From Dactylis glomerata (lineage: Eukaryota; Streptophyta; Magnoliopsida; Poales; Poaceae), in NCBI GenBank assembly GCA_007115705.1, contig QXEO01000414.1:248001-312000 (forward strand): a stretch of 64,000 nucleotides of DNA. Reading direction: 5' to 3'. The notes under the pieces are model-generated. The model saw nothing but the letters and a program-made list of their open reading frames with translations. It was not told the origin of the DNA and ran no database searches. Each line of letters starts with the position of its first letter. Within the stretch, counting starts at the first letter, position 1. The position numbers and the translations under genes are program-made. Below are positions 20,131 to 30,302 of this stretch, in pieces.

Positions 20131-22602
20131 ATGGAAACTTCACCTAGTGAGGGCTCGGGTCAAGTTTCCATGCGTGAGTTCAAATCTTTGGAATCATCCA
20201 TGGCTTCCATGACATCTCAAATAAGTGAGTTGCGTGAAATGATGGCGCAACTCATGCAAGCTAAAACTGCTAATGCTTCTCCACCTCCGGAAAAACCCGC
20301 TACTCCACAAGTGGAGAATGTGGGGATAGATGAGGAGGGTGCCGACAAAAATGGCGATGCTAAGTCTTCCACCAAGGCCGACGGGAAAGGTGAATACCCG
20401 CATTGGTATTCACCCGACCCGCCGGTTCCTCACCCTCATATTAACCATAGAGGTGATCCGCCTAAGCTTGATGCATTAAACTTTGGTCAATGGCAATATC
20501 AAATGATCTCTCATATGCGCAGTTCTTGCATCGAGCTTTGGAGGATCGTTGAGGAAGGATTCAAGGCCGTGGATCCCCACAACATGACAAGAAGAGAGAC
20601 GGTCGATAGCCAACTCAATGCTACCGCTCTTCACATGATTCAAGTCGCCGTGGGATCCAAGGACTTGCCTCACATCCAACACTTCTCCACCTCCAAAGAA
20701 GCTTGGCAAGGACTCTCCGACGTCTTTGTTGGCAACGAGAGCATGAAGAAAACAAGATATATTGCCTTCTCAAATCAAGCGGAGGGTTTCTTCATGATGG
20801 ATGGTGAGGATCATCAAGAGATGTATAGAAGACTCAAGGCTATTGCTACCACCTTCAAGAACCTCGGTGCTCACCATATTGATGATGAGTGGATCAAGAT
20901 GAAGTACATTCTTGCTCTCACTCCATATGAGCCCGCGGATGTGAAGAGTGTTCAAGGAAAGCACAACTTCAATGAGATGACCTCCAATCAAGTGATGCAA
21001 GAGATTCAAGCCTACAAGGTTTCCGCACAAAATGCGGAAGATGCCCGTGCCCGTGCCATAGGAATGCAAAGAAGCTCTAATCTTGCATTGAAAGCAAGTG
21101 TGGTTGAGAAAGAGGTTCCTCTTCAAGCAAATATTGAAGCAAGACTAGAGATGTGTCCCGAGGACATAAGGCATGAGTACAATGAGCACATGGCCTTCTA
21201 TGGAAAAACCTTTTGGGTTGATCCACACAAGGCTAAAGAAGACAATCAAAGAAGAAGCAAGTCAAGTGGCTATCAAAGGAATGACAACAATGGTCAAAGG
21301 GTGAGGACTTGCTACAATTGCAATGATAGATTTCACTTTGTTGCCGAGTGCCCTTATGAGAAGAGAGAAGACCATGGTGGAAAGCTCATCTTCAAAAGCA
21401 AGACCAAGTCACCATCCAAGAAGCCATTTGTGAAGAAGGGTGGACCAAAGAAGAAACAACCAAAGTTTGTGTTCTTGACTCAAGAAGAGTACTCCGCAAG
21501 TGAGAAGGAGGAAGAAGAAACTACAACTAGTGAGATGGCCGCAATGGCAACCACCTCAACTTCCTCCACATCACTCTTTGAATCCCCCAATGAGGACTCT
21601 CTTGTCAAGAACGTCAAGTGCCTTATGGCCAAGTCTTCCGAGGTATCACCCACATCTTTCTCTTCCTCTAAGACAAATGATGCTTCCTTGAATGATCTTG
21701 CTAGTCTTAGAGTAAAGGAAGAAATTGTTGCTTTTGATGATTATGTGTCTAGTGTAGATGGTGTTCATAAGATTCACTTTGAATGTCTATTGAGCCAATA
21801 TGGTAAAACTCTTGAAAAATTAGATGAACAAATGAGGCTTGAAAGAGAATATGCTCAAGATATTGCCTCACTAACCGAGTCTCTTGAAGAAGAGCAAGAG
21901 GAACGAGCAACTCTTGAAGAGAAGCTCGATTCCATTGAGGAATCTAATAATGAAGTTATTTCCAAACTCACTAAAGAGCGAGATCATGCTCGTGCTAAAG
22001 TAAAAATGCTTAAAAAGGAAAAGGTTGAATTTGGTGTTGGTCATGATATACTTGTTAAGGATTTAGAAGATCTTGACAAGGCTCACAAGGCCTTGAAAAG
22101 TGAACACTCTATTCTTACCAAGTCACATGAACAACTTCAAATTCAATTGACTAAGAATAATGTGCCTAGTTCTTCTACTTCTACTTGTGATCATGCAAAT
22201 GTTATTGAAGAATATGCTAGGTTGAAAGATGAGCTTGCCAAGTCCTCCATTCCCATAGGTGAGAAAAACTTGAATGACCTTTTGAGTAAGCAAAAGGCAT
22301 TCGGTGATAAAACGGGGATTGGCTATGTCTCAAAGAACAAGAAGAAGAACAACAAGAAAAAGAAGGCCAAGCCCGCTCAAGCAAAGAAGGATCCTATTGT
22401 GGGTGGCAAAGCCACTCATGATGATCATGCGGGAATTGCTAACCCTCACTATGTTTTATTTCGTGATTATTATGGTGATGTTTATGCAAAATATGTTGGT
22501 CCAAATGATGGTTATGTTGCTTGGTCTATTTGGGTTCCAAAGACCCTTGTAGCTAACAAAAGAGGACCCATTGAAAAATGGGGACCTAAAACCAAGCAAT
22601 GA
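20131..22602 (+). CDS. gag: Gag protein of Copia E
   Basis: 823 aa, full length with ATG 36 nt after the primer site. It forms the particle and binds the element RNA. A short N-terminal coiled coil is followed by a linker, the Copia-type gag core (about residues 110-290; WQYQMISHM, LPHIQHFSTSKEAW) and one CCHC zinc knuckle (CYNCNDRFHFVAEC, about 394-407). Then come a Lys-rich stretch, a Ser/Thr/Glu-rich linker and a long coiled coil (about 550-690), which explains the large size typical of Sireviruses. It ends at TGA 22600-22602. Pol is in another frame with its own upstream TAG (22610-22612), so Gag-Pol would need recoding or separate initiation. Confidence 0.92.
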   Translation: METSPSEGSGQVSMREFKSLESSMASMTSQISELREMMAQLMQAKTANASPPPEKPATPQVENVGIDEEGADKNGDAKSSTKADGKGEYPHWYSPDPPVPHPHINHRGDPPKLDALNFGQWQYQMISHMRSSCIELWRIVEEGFKAVDPHNMTRRETVDSQLNATALHMIQVAVGSKDLPHIQHFSTSKEAWQGLSDVFVGNESMKKTRYIAFSNQAEGFFMMDGEDHQEMYRRLKAIATTFKNLGAHHIDDEWIKMKYILALTPYEPADVKSVQGKHNFNEMTSNQVMQEIQAYKVSAQNAEDARARAIGMQRSSNLALKASVVEKEVPLQANIEARLEMCPEDIRHEYNEHMAFYGKTFWVDPHKAKEDNQRRSKSSGYQRNDNNGQRVRTCYNCNDRFHFVAECPYEKREDHGGKLIFKSKTKSPSKKPFVKKGGPKKKQPKFVFLTQEEYSASEKEEEETTTSEMAAMATTSTSSTSLFESPNEDSLVKNVKCLMAKSSEVSPTSFSSSKTNDASLNDLASLRVKEEIVAFDDYVSSVDGVHKIHFECLLSQYGKTLEKLDEQMRLEREYAQDIASLTESLEEEQEERATLEEKLDSIEESNNEVISKLTKERDHARAKVKMLKKEKVEFGVGHDILVKDLEDLDKAHKALKSEHSILTKSHEQLQIQLTKNNVPSSSTSTCDHANVIEEYARLKDELAKSSIPIGEKNLNDLLSKQKAFGDKTGIGYVSKNKKKNNKKKKAKPAQAKKDPIVGGKATHDDHAGIANPHYVLFRDYYGDVYAKYVGPNDGYVAWSIWVPKTLVANKRGPIEKWGPKTKQ

Positions 22603-22612
22603 TCTCTTGTAG

Positions 22613-25600
22613 GACTATGCTTCCGGTGGATCAAAATGGGTGCTTGATAGTGGATGCACAAGTCATATGACCGGAAGCAAGAAGATTATGACGGAGATGA
22701 GACCAAATGACAATCATATAACCGTCACTTATGGAGATATGTCACAATCCGAGGTATTGGGTCTTGGCAAGGTGGTGGTCGCACCGGATATTTCCCTTGT
22801 GGACGTCATGCTTGTTGAGACCCTAGGTTACAATTTACTTTCAGTTCGTGCACTTGGTAAGATGGGCTTTGCCATCTTCATTGATAATGACATTGTGGTA
22901 CTCTTGTGGAGCAAGTCTCTAAAGGTCGCTTTCGTTGGACACATTGAAAATAACTTGTATGTGGTGGACTTTTCGGGGAAAACCACTACAAGTGCAATGT
23001 GTTTATTTGGAAAGGCCGATGTGGGTTGGCTTTGGCATCGCCGTTTATCCCATGTCAACATGAGAACTTTGCAAAGCCTTCACAAGGGTGGCCACATACT
23101 CGGACTAAAAGAGAATGTTTCTTTTGCCAAAGATCGTGTTTGCAGGGCTTGCGTTCTAGGAAAAATGCATGATTCTCCCCACCCAAGCAAGACTATCATT
23201 TCTTCCAAGAGGATCTTGGAGCTCCTTCATGTGGATCTTTTTGGTCCTCCCTCTCATGCAAGTCTTGGTGGGAAGAAATATTGTTTGGTGATTGTTGATG
23301 ACTATTCAAGATATACTTGGGTCTATTTCTTCAAGCATAAGAGTGAGACTCAACAAACCGTCATCGACTTTGCCAAGGAAGTTGAACGTCAACATGGGCA
23401 AACTATTTTGGCAATTAGAAGTGACAATGGCTCGGAGTTCAAGAACTACACCTTAAATGGATTTCTTAGTGATGAGGGGATTCGTCATCAATATTCCGCT
23501 GCATATACCCCTCAACAAAATGGTGTAGCCGAAAGGAAGAACCGGACTCTTATGGATATGGCTAGGTCCATGTTGGCGGAGTTTAAGTCTCCATACAACT
23601 TTTGGGCCGAAGCTATCTCTACGGCTTGTCACTCATCAAACCGGCTCTTCCTCCGCAAAGGCCTAAACAAGACTCCATATGAAATACTCACCGGAAGCAA
23701 GCCCAACATCTCCTACTACCGGGTTTTCGGGTGTAAGTGTTTCTTTAAAAGAAAAGGAGTTCGTTTAGGTAAATTTGATCCAAAAGCAATAGAAGGTATT
23801 TTTGTTGGTTATGGTGCCGAATCCCACACTTATAGAGTCTTCAACAAGTCCACCGGTCGTGTTGAAGAATCTTGTAGTGTGGTATTCGAAGAGAATGACG
23901 GCTCCCAAGGGGGGCGAGATGTTGTTTCTTGTGATGTAGATGATGAAATACCTCGAGAAGCCATAGGAAGAATGGGCGTGGGATTTTTCCGCCCCATTGA
24001 GGGACACCTTGTGGCCGACCGGGAAGGACTATGCTCTACTCAAGTGGAGCCTTCATCTTCACAAGCTCAACAAGCCTCTCCCAAGGAAGCAACTAATGCA
24101 CCAACCGAAGAACAAGACAAGGACCTTCATGAAGAAGAAGGGGCACAACCATCCTCTCCGGTTATCTCAACCGCCCCCAATTCTTCACAAGACCAAGATC
24201 AACCTACTCATGAAGATATTGATGATCAAGGTCAATTAAATGGTCAAGACGGGGACCAAAATGATCAAGATGATCAAGTGACTCCTCCAAGGTCTAATGA
24301 GGAGTTCGAAGCCCGTCGTAAGAAAAGAGTTGAAAGGGACTTGGAACTTAAAGGTCATACCCTTGAGAGGGTTATTGGAGATTTAAGAAGCAAAGTGTCA
24401 ACTCGGCGTCAATTGGCACAATTTAGCTCTCATCATGCTTATATCTCCATGGTTGAACCCAAGAAAGTATTTGAAGCACTTGAAGATCCGGACTGGTTGG
24501 ATGCTATGCATGAAGAACTCAACAACTTCAAGCGCAATAATGTTTGGGTGTTAGTAGAGAAGCCAAAGGAGTGCCGCAATGTGATTGGCACAAAGTGGAT
24601 ATTCAAGAACAAGCAAGATGAGCATGGAATTGTTGTGAGGAACAAGGCAAGATTGGTTGCTCAAGGTTTCTCTCAAGTTGAAGGAATTGACTTTGGAGAA
24701 ACTTATGCTCCCGTGGCTCGCCTTGAGTCCATCCGTATCCTTCTTGCATATGCCACTCATCATAATTTTAAGTTGCAACAAATGGATGTTAAGAGTGCAT
24801 TTCTTAATGGTCCATTGAAAGAGGAAGTGTATGTTAAGCAACCCCCGGGGTTTGAGGATCTCAACTTTCCTAACCATGTCTACAAACTCCATAAGGCACT
24901 CTATGGCCTTAAACAAGCCCCACGTGCGTGGTATGAGCACCTTAGGGAGTTGTTGGTAGACCGTGGGTTTGAAGTTGGGCAAATCGATCCTACTCTTTTT
25001 ACTAAGAGGGTCAATGGGGAGCTTTTCGTATGCCAACTATATGTTGATGATATTATCTTTGGCTCTACTAACAAAGCTTTTAATGATGAATTTTCAAAGC
25101 TTATGACCGATAGGTTCGAGATGTCTATGATGGGCGAAATGAAGTTCTTTCTTGGTTTTGAAATCAAGCAATTGAAAGAAGGGACTTTTATTTACCAAGC
25201 CAAATATGTCCAAGACATGCTCAAGAGGTTCAAGATGAAGGAACTAAATGGGGCCGCCACACCAATGGCCACAAAATGTCATCTTGAGCTTGATCCCAAT
25301 GGTAAAGATGTGGATCAAAAGGTATACCGTTCTATGATCGGTTCTTTGCTTTACCTTTGCGCATCTAGACCCGATATTGTGTTGAGTATAGGTGTGTGTG
25401 CAAGGTATCAAGCCGCTCCTAAAGAAAGCCACCTTATGGCGGTTAAGAGAATCTTTCGATATTTGGTTCATACCCCAACTTATGGGCTTTGGTATCCCAA
25501 AGGCTCGGATTTCTCTCTTTGTGGCTTCACGGATTCAGATTGGGCCGGTGACAAGGATGATAGGAAATCAACCTCCGGAGCTTGCCAATTTCTTGGTAGG

Positions 25601-25993
25601 TCTTTGGTGTGTTGGTCTTCTAAGAAGCAAAATTGTATATCTCTCTCCACCGCCGAAGCCGAATATATTGCCGCCGCAAGTGGATGCACTCAATTGTTAT
25701 GGATGAGGCAAACTTTAAAGGAATATGGTGTCAATTGTGACAAAGTGCCTCTTTTATGTGACAATGAGAGTGCTATCAAGATAGCCTATAATCCGGTGCA
25801 ACATTCAAGAACCAAGCATATTGAGATCCGGAATCATTTTATTAGAGATCATGTTGCCCGTGGTGATATTGAGCTTGCATATGTAAGCACCAAGGATCAA
25901 CTTGCCGACATATTCACGAAGCCCCTTGATGAAGCAAGATTTGGATATTTGAGGAATGAGCTAAATATCATTGATTCAAGGAGTGTGGCTTGA
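22613..25993 (+). CDS. pol: Copia pol polyprotein (protease, integrase, RT, RNase H) of Copia E
   Basis: Open from 22613 to TGA at 25991-25993, about 1126 aa, with no ATG at the start. Domains: aspartic protease at the N-terminus (WVLDSGCTSHMTG), GAG-pre-integrase motif (WLWHRRLSHVN, about 140-150), integrase core with HVDLFGP, SDNGSEF and QNGVAERKNRT as the D,D,E parts (about 200-320), reverse transcriptase with KQPPGFED, LYGLKQAPRAWYE and YVDD (about 640-880), and RNase H with DSDWAGD, STAEAEY and TKHIEI (about 970-1100). All catalytic motifs are present and no stop interrupts, so this copy may still encode active enzymes. Integrase before RT defines it as Copia. Expression relative to gag is unclear because of the frame change. 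Confidence 0.95.
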   Translation, partial: DYASGGSKWVLDSGCTSHMTGSKKIMTEMRPNDNHITVTYGDMSQSEVLGLGKVVVAPDISLVDVMLVETLGYNLLSVRALGKMGFAIFIDNDIVVLLWSKSLKVAFVGHIENNLYVVDFSGKTTTSAMCLFGKADVGWLWHRRLSHVNMRTLQSLHKGGHILGLKENVSFAKDRVCRACVLGKMHDSPHPSKTIISSKRILELLHVDLFGPPSHASLGGKKYCLVIVDDYSRYTWVYFFKHKSETQQTVIDFAKEVERQHGQTILAIRSDNGSEFKNYTLNGFLSDEGIRHQYSAAYTPQQNGVAERKNRTLMDMARSMLAEFKSPYNFWAEAISTACHSSNRLFLRKGLNKTPYEILTGSKPNISYYRVFGCKCFFKRKGVRLGKFDPKAIEGIFVGYGAESHTYRVFNKSTGRVEESCSVVFEENDGSQGGRDVVSCDVDDEIPREAIGRMGVGFFRPIEGHLVADREGLCSTQVEPSSSQAQQASPKEATNAPTEEQDKDLHEEEGAQPSSPVISTAPNSSQDQDQPTHEDIDDQGQLNGQDGDQNDQDDQVTPPRSNEEFEARRKKRVERDLELKGHTLERVIGDLRSKVSTRRQLAQFSSHHAYISMVEPKKVFEALEDPDWLDAMHEELNNFKRNNVWVLVEKPKECRNVIGTKWIFKNKQDEHGIVVRNKARLVAQGFSQVEGIDFGETYAPVARLESIRILLAYATHHNFKLQQMDVKSAFLNGPLKEEVYVKQPPGFEDLNFPNHVYKLHKALYGLKQAPRAWYEHLRELLVDRGFEVGQIDPTLFTKRVNGELFVCQLYVDDIIFGSTNKAFNDEFSKLMTDRFEMSMMGEMKFFLGFEIKQLKEGTFIYQAKYVQDMLKRFKMKELNGAATPMATKCHLELDPNGKDVDQKVYRSMIGSLLYLCASRPDIVLSIGVCARYQAAPKESHLMAVKRIFRYLVHTPTYGLWYPKGSDFSLCGFTDSDWAGDKDDRKSTSGACQFLGRSLVCWSSKKQNCISLSTAEAEYIAAASGCTQLLWMRQTLKEYGVNCDKVPLLCDNESAIKIAYNPVQHSRTKHIEIRNHFIRDHVARGDIELAYVSTKDQLADIFTKPLDEARFGYLRNELNIIDSRSVA

Positions 25994-26745
25994 GCATCTT
26001 GCAATTACACCTATTTTCAATGCTTGTTTGGTTTAGGTGTGGGCATGGAGATAGGGGGAGTGCGGTCCTAATTAATTGGGCTATCCCTCCCCCCATAATG
26101 CCAATAGTGATAAAATTGTTCTCTTTCTATCATTTTTGTGATATATGAGCTTCAATGACGAGTATTGGTTATGGACCCAAGATATATCTTCGCGGTCCAA
26201 TGCCATGACACTCATACATGGTGGCCTCGGCCACCGACCTCTTCTTTTCGAAGAGTTGATTCCTTGCATATCTTATTTGAGTTTTATTGAGCTTTTTCGT
26301 CATTATCTCTATCTTTGAAATGGGAAGGCACTAGCATTGGTTTTTCCAAAGATTTCTTGTGTTTTGCAATGCCAAGTGCCGAGAACCACTCCATGCATGT
26401 TTTCTGTCCTAAGCCCACTTATCTAAAGCCAAATCATCCTCTCTTGCATGCCCAGAAATCCCAGAATTCACATTCATCAGGTTTGTGCCATCTAGACCGG
26501 CTATAGCCGGTCCTCCACCGGAAATAGCCGGGGTGCGGCTTTAGCCGGCCCACCCGGCTATAGCCGGCCGGGGGATTTCGAGCCCCACTCTTTAGGCCGT
26601 GGGGGTGAGGGTTTCCTCAGTTACCCCCCCACGCCTATCTTCCTCGCTCGAGCCCCTCCCTTGGAAGCCGCCGCCGCCGACGATCCTCTCCTCCGGCCGC
26701 CGGTGCTTCTCCTCCTCGGCCGGCCCTCTCTCCGGCGCCCTCCCC
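25994..26745 (+). other. Spacer between pol and the third ORF in Copia E
   Basis: 750 bp without a credible ORF. It holds one AGGGGGAG box (26053-26060), a palindrome cluster (26493-26570) and a GC-rich pyrimidine-rich stretch before the ATG at 26746, which looks like a leader or promoter region for the envelope-like gene. Confidence 0.6.
26493..26570 (+). repeat. Second palindrome cluster, upstream of the envelope-like gene
   Basis: CCGGCTATAGCCGG, CCGGAAATAGCCGG, GCGGCTTTAGCCGG and a second CCGGCTATAGCCGG within about 80 bp. The motif is the same as in the LTRs, but here it stands 180-250 bp upstream of the third ORF, suggesting a shared control element. Confidence 0.8.
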
Positions 26746-28645
26746 ATGGACCAGGGTACCCCCTACTCTCTCTCCTCTCTCTCTCTCCCTAGGTCTCTCT
26801 AGGGTTAGGGTTAGGTGATTCTTTGGTACCTTGTGTTCATCTGGGATTGTGTGGTCTTGTGATTCCTTCTACATTGCATACATTGAAAAGGTTTGACAAG
26901 TTTTGGTGGCCTACGGCTGAGATCTCGAATTCATCCATCTAGTCCGGCTAAAGCCGGTGTCAGACCGGCTATTGCCGGCCTGACCGGCTAAAGCCGGCCT
27001 GAGGCCGGCTATAGCCGGTGTAGATCACCTACTACTGTCATGCTTTTTCTTTTTATGCTATTGCTCCTTGATCCTCAGGCATGCATGCTCATTCTCTATG
27101 CTTTCTACATATGTGTTGTGTGCAGGTGGCTCTCGTCCCAAGCGGTCACGATATGTTGATCCCTCGCTTGCTCGCCGTCAAGAGCATCAAGATGCCCGTG
27201 TGACAGCAGCTATGAAGAAGAAACGGTTGGAAGAACGGAAGAAGAAATCTCTGTTTGCCAATGTTAGTGATCTCAAGAAGCTATCCAAGCAAGAGTACCG
27301 GGAGTTCCGTGGGCAGAAATTCTACACCATGCCTAGGGACATTGACAGTGGGTCCTTCTACCGGTCAGAGCATCAGCGGATATATGAGCAGATTTATGCG
27401 ACCATGAGCACAAAGGTGTGCCCCATGAAGGTCACCAACATTGCAGCTTTGTCCAGGGATGAGTACTTTGCCGATGCTCTTTGGGTCACCGAGAAGCTAG
27501 GGTTGCACAAGTTGATGGTCTTCAAGCAAGACTACAACCCTCATCTGATTCTGCAGTTCTTTGCCACATTAGAGTTTGATACTCAGGATGAGGTTGGTTT
27601 CACTTGGATTACAGGTGAAGTGAGGAAGTACTCGACCATGTCTCATTTTGGGAAGCTTTTGGGCTATAGATTCGATGGCATTCATCGACCTAGAGGTGCC
27701 CGCTTGCATCTTGATACCACTGAGTACAACAAAGGGAAGATTCAGTGCTTGTATGGTCCAGGGGGCAAAGCGGGAGAGACTGCAAATCTCCTTCCCCTCT
27801 ATGATATTTTGCTCCGGATGTTCCGTGCCAACATTGCTCCAAGTGGGGGCAACAATGATTCTATCAGAGGTGGTCTTGTGCATTTGCTCCACCATGCCCG
27901 TCTTGTCTTCGAGGCCGGAAGAGATTGTGAAGGGATGGAGCTCGATGTGATGTACTTCATCTTCATGGAGATGAAGATTGCTATGCTTGATAGGAAGATT
28001 CCTCCTTATGCTCCATTCATCATGAGGCTTATCATTGACAGAGGCATTGAAGGAGACTTTGAGATTGAAGAAGATTTGCTTGATGAAGAGTTGGAAGTGC
28101 ACAAGCCCAACAAGCTCTACAAGAAGACTGCTCATTTAGTGTCTAGCACCTCAAGTGCTTATCCCTCTTCGAGTGATGTGTTGGGTGGCAACATCTATGC
28201 TACCGGTTCTAGGAGGAAGAATGCGGATCCACCAAGTGGTGGAATGGCTCAAGAGATGAAGAAGCTCAAGTGGTGGCAAAGAGCTTTGTTTTGCATGAAC
28301 AATGATGTGCGTCACACTCAATACAAGGACTATGTGGACCGCAAGCACATCCACAAGAAGCAAAAGGATTTGGATGCACGTTTGAGGGCTGTGGAGAAGG
28401 GCAAAGGTGCTAGCCATGAAGAAGAGTCCCAAGAGCAAGATCAATCCGAGGACACTTTTTCTTTTGGCAAGTGGAATGAAGGATCAACTTTTGATTGGAA
28501 GGAGTTAGCCGAAGTCACCTCCAAGGGCAAGGAAGCCGTTGATGATGAAGATGAGGAAGAAGACGTTGATGATGATGAAGAGGAAGAAGACGATGATCAA
28601 GAAGATGATGAAGATGATGAGGACTTTGATGATGTTGATGAGTGA
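26746..28645 (+). CDS. Spliced envelope-like third ORF of Copia E
   Basis: Two exons: 26746-26755 (ATG plus seven bases) and 27126-28645. The intron starts GTACCC and ends TGTGTGCAG; joining keeps frame and gives 509 aa beginning MDQGGSRPKRSR. The N-terminus is very basic (RPKRSR, KKKRLEERKKK), the middle (about 70-350) has FRGQKFYTMPRD, LILQFFATLEF and FTWITG, similar in layout to the 'putative plant transposon protein' region of Sirevirus ORF3, and the C-terminus is a Glu/Asp run (about 475-505). I see no signal peptide or clear membrane span, so 'envelope-like' denotes position, not shown function. Without the splice the ORF lacks a good start, which supports the two-exon model. Confidence 0.72.
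26941..27020 (+). repeat. Third palindrome cluster, inside the intron of the envelope-like ORF
   Basis: CCGGCTAAAGCCGG, CCGGCTATTGCCGG, CCGGCTAAAGCCGG and CCGGCTATAGCCGG within 80 bp, in the intron 26756-27125 (about 105 bp before the acceptor). Confidence 0.8.
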
Positions 28646-29123
28646 TCTCTTGTTGTGGTCTCCCTTTTTGGCATCTTGATGCCAAAGGGGGAGAAAGTCC
28701 CATTTGCATGTGTTTCTATTTGGATTTGGTTTTCCATTTGCATTTGGTTGGGTCACAAGCTTTTATCTCGTGTGCTTGCTCGCTTGTGTCCCATGGTTGA
28801 ACTTATCGTCTCTATTATGTGTTGAACTATATGACCATATGCATATGTGTAGTAGACCTTATGATTATCTTGTTATCTACTACTTGCTATATCTTGTCAT
28901 ATTATATGTTTGTTGATTATGTGCTATTGTATTATGATATATATCTTGTGCACATATGGATCACATTATAAAATCTAGGGGGAGTTCTTATTGTTGATGT
29001 GTCTTTGTATTCGGATACAAATTTAAATTAAGACACATAGCAAGGGGGAGCTCCGTCTATATTTTATATCGTTTGAAACATGCAAAATTATGTATTGTCA
29101 TCAAACACCAAAAAGGGGGAGAT
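28646..29123 (+). promoter_or_regulatory. Polypurine tract and extra polypurine boxes of Copia E
   Basis: AAAGGGGGAG at 28684-28693, AGGGGGAG at 28977-28984, AAGGGGGAG at 29042-29050 and AAAAAGGGGGAGA at 29110-29122, the last touching the 3' LTR; an earlier one is at 26053-26060. The LTR-adjacent box should prime plus-strand synthesis. Repeated boxes of this kind are a known Sirevirus feature. No gene lies in this stretch. Confidence 0.85.
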
Positions 29124-30297
29124 TGAAAGAGCATTTCCCGCCTAATTGATTTTGGCGTTTGTTAACAATACATTATCTATTAATGTGTGATTATGCTTTG
29201 CGGGATTTTATAATATTCTTGCACAAGATATTGGGTTTTATATGTTATACTTGATAATTAATATTGCCCAAAGGAAATTATCGAGGAAATGGTGAAAATC
29301 AGCTCAGGGAGAAGTTTCAGATAATTGTTGGCCAGGAAGGCCGGCTTTAGCCGGTCCCAGACCGGCTATAGCCGGACTGCTCGTTTTCGAGAGGGGTCCT
29401 GCGCCTCTGGACTCAACCGGCTATTTGTCCGGCTATTTCCGGCTGGGCCGGATATTTCAGGCCGGCTATAGCCGGTGTGAGGCCGGCTTTAGCCGGTGTG
29501 GCCGGCTTTAGCCGGACTTAACTCCGGCTATAGCCAGACTTTCTGGCTGGCAACGGTCAGATATTTGGGGGGGGGGGTATAAATACCCCCCCTCTTCTTC
29601 TCCAACAGCTAGCTCGTGAAATAGAAGAAGACCACCATTGTTGAGCTCACCAATTCAACTAGATCTCCTCCCTCAACCCACCAAAGCTCTTGATCTTTGG
29701 AGAATCGAAGGAGAAGACCATCCTCTACATCCTCACCAAAGCGATTTGATTTCCCCTCTCATTTGCTTGAGGGCCCTTGTGTCTTGGGTTCCCTTGTGTC
29801 CCAAGACCTTGTTTGTGTATTTGATATATTGCTACTTGTTGTTTGACAGCATTGTGTTGTACTTGGGAGCCTCCAATTCGGTTGTGGATGCGTGCCCCAA
29901 GATTGTAAAGGCCGGTTCCGCCTTGAGGAATCCCTTAGTGGAAAGTGAGCTAGGCCTTTGTGGCGGAAGCTTGCACCGGAGAATAGGGTGAGCCTTTGTG
30001 GCGTTGGTTAGGCCTTTGTGGCAACCACACCCCTCCAACGTAGACGTACTTCCCCTAAAAAGGAAGGAACTACGGGAATTACATCCGTGTCTCCGCGTGC
30101 TCCACTCTCGGTTACCTCTATCCTTTATTGCCTTTATATATTGTATCTTGTTTAGCTTGCTAGTTGACATATAGGTAAATTCATCTTAGTTGCATATCTA
30201 GAGAATTTACCTTTGTGTCAAGCCTAAATTGAAAAAGAACTAAAATTTGAGTAGCACCTATTCACCCCCCCCTCTAGGTGCCCATACGATCCGTTCA
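29124..30297 (+). repeat. 3' LTR of Copia E
   Basis: Near-identical copy of 18909-20081. Differences I can see include GCAGG/GCGGG near the start, the length of the G run before the TATA box (7 versus 11), CCGGAC/CCAGAC, CACCG/CACCA and a shorter C run near the end. Confidence 0.96.
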
Positions 30298-30302
30298 CAC
30301 GG

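Larger units (their letters stand above)
18909..30297 (+). mobile_element. Copia LTR retrotransposon E (Sirevirus type), young and nearly complete
   Basis: LTRs 18909-20081 and 29124-30297 (about 1173 bp) are flanked by the TSD CACGG (18904-18908, 30298-30302). The order is primer site for initiator tRNA-Met, gag, pol (protease-integrase-RT-RNase H, the Copia order), a spliced envelope-like ORF, several AGGGGGAG polypurine boxes, 3' LTR. Long coiled-coil gag, multiple polypurine boxes, CpG-rich palindromes in the LTRs and a third ORF are Sirevirus marks. I count about half a dozen substitutions plus homopolymer length changes between the LTRs, so it is the youngest insertion of the nest. It lies within the end of pol of Gypsy A. 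Confidence 0.96.

Noticed and set aside
27569..28135. 188-codon minus-strand ORF
   Set aside because: Shadow of the envelope-like ORF; no domain.
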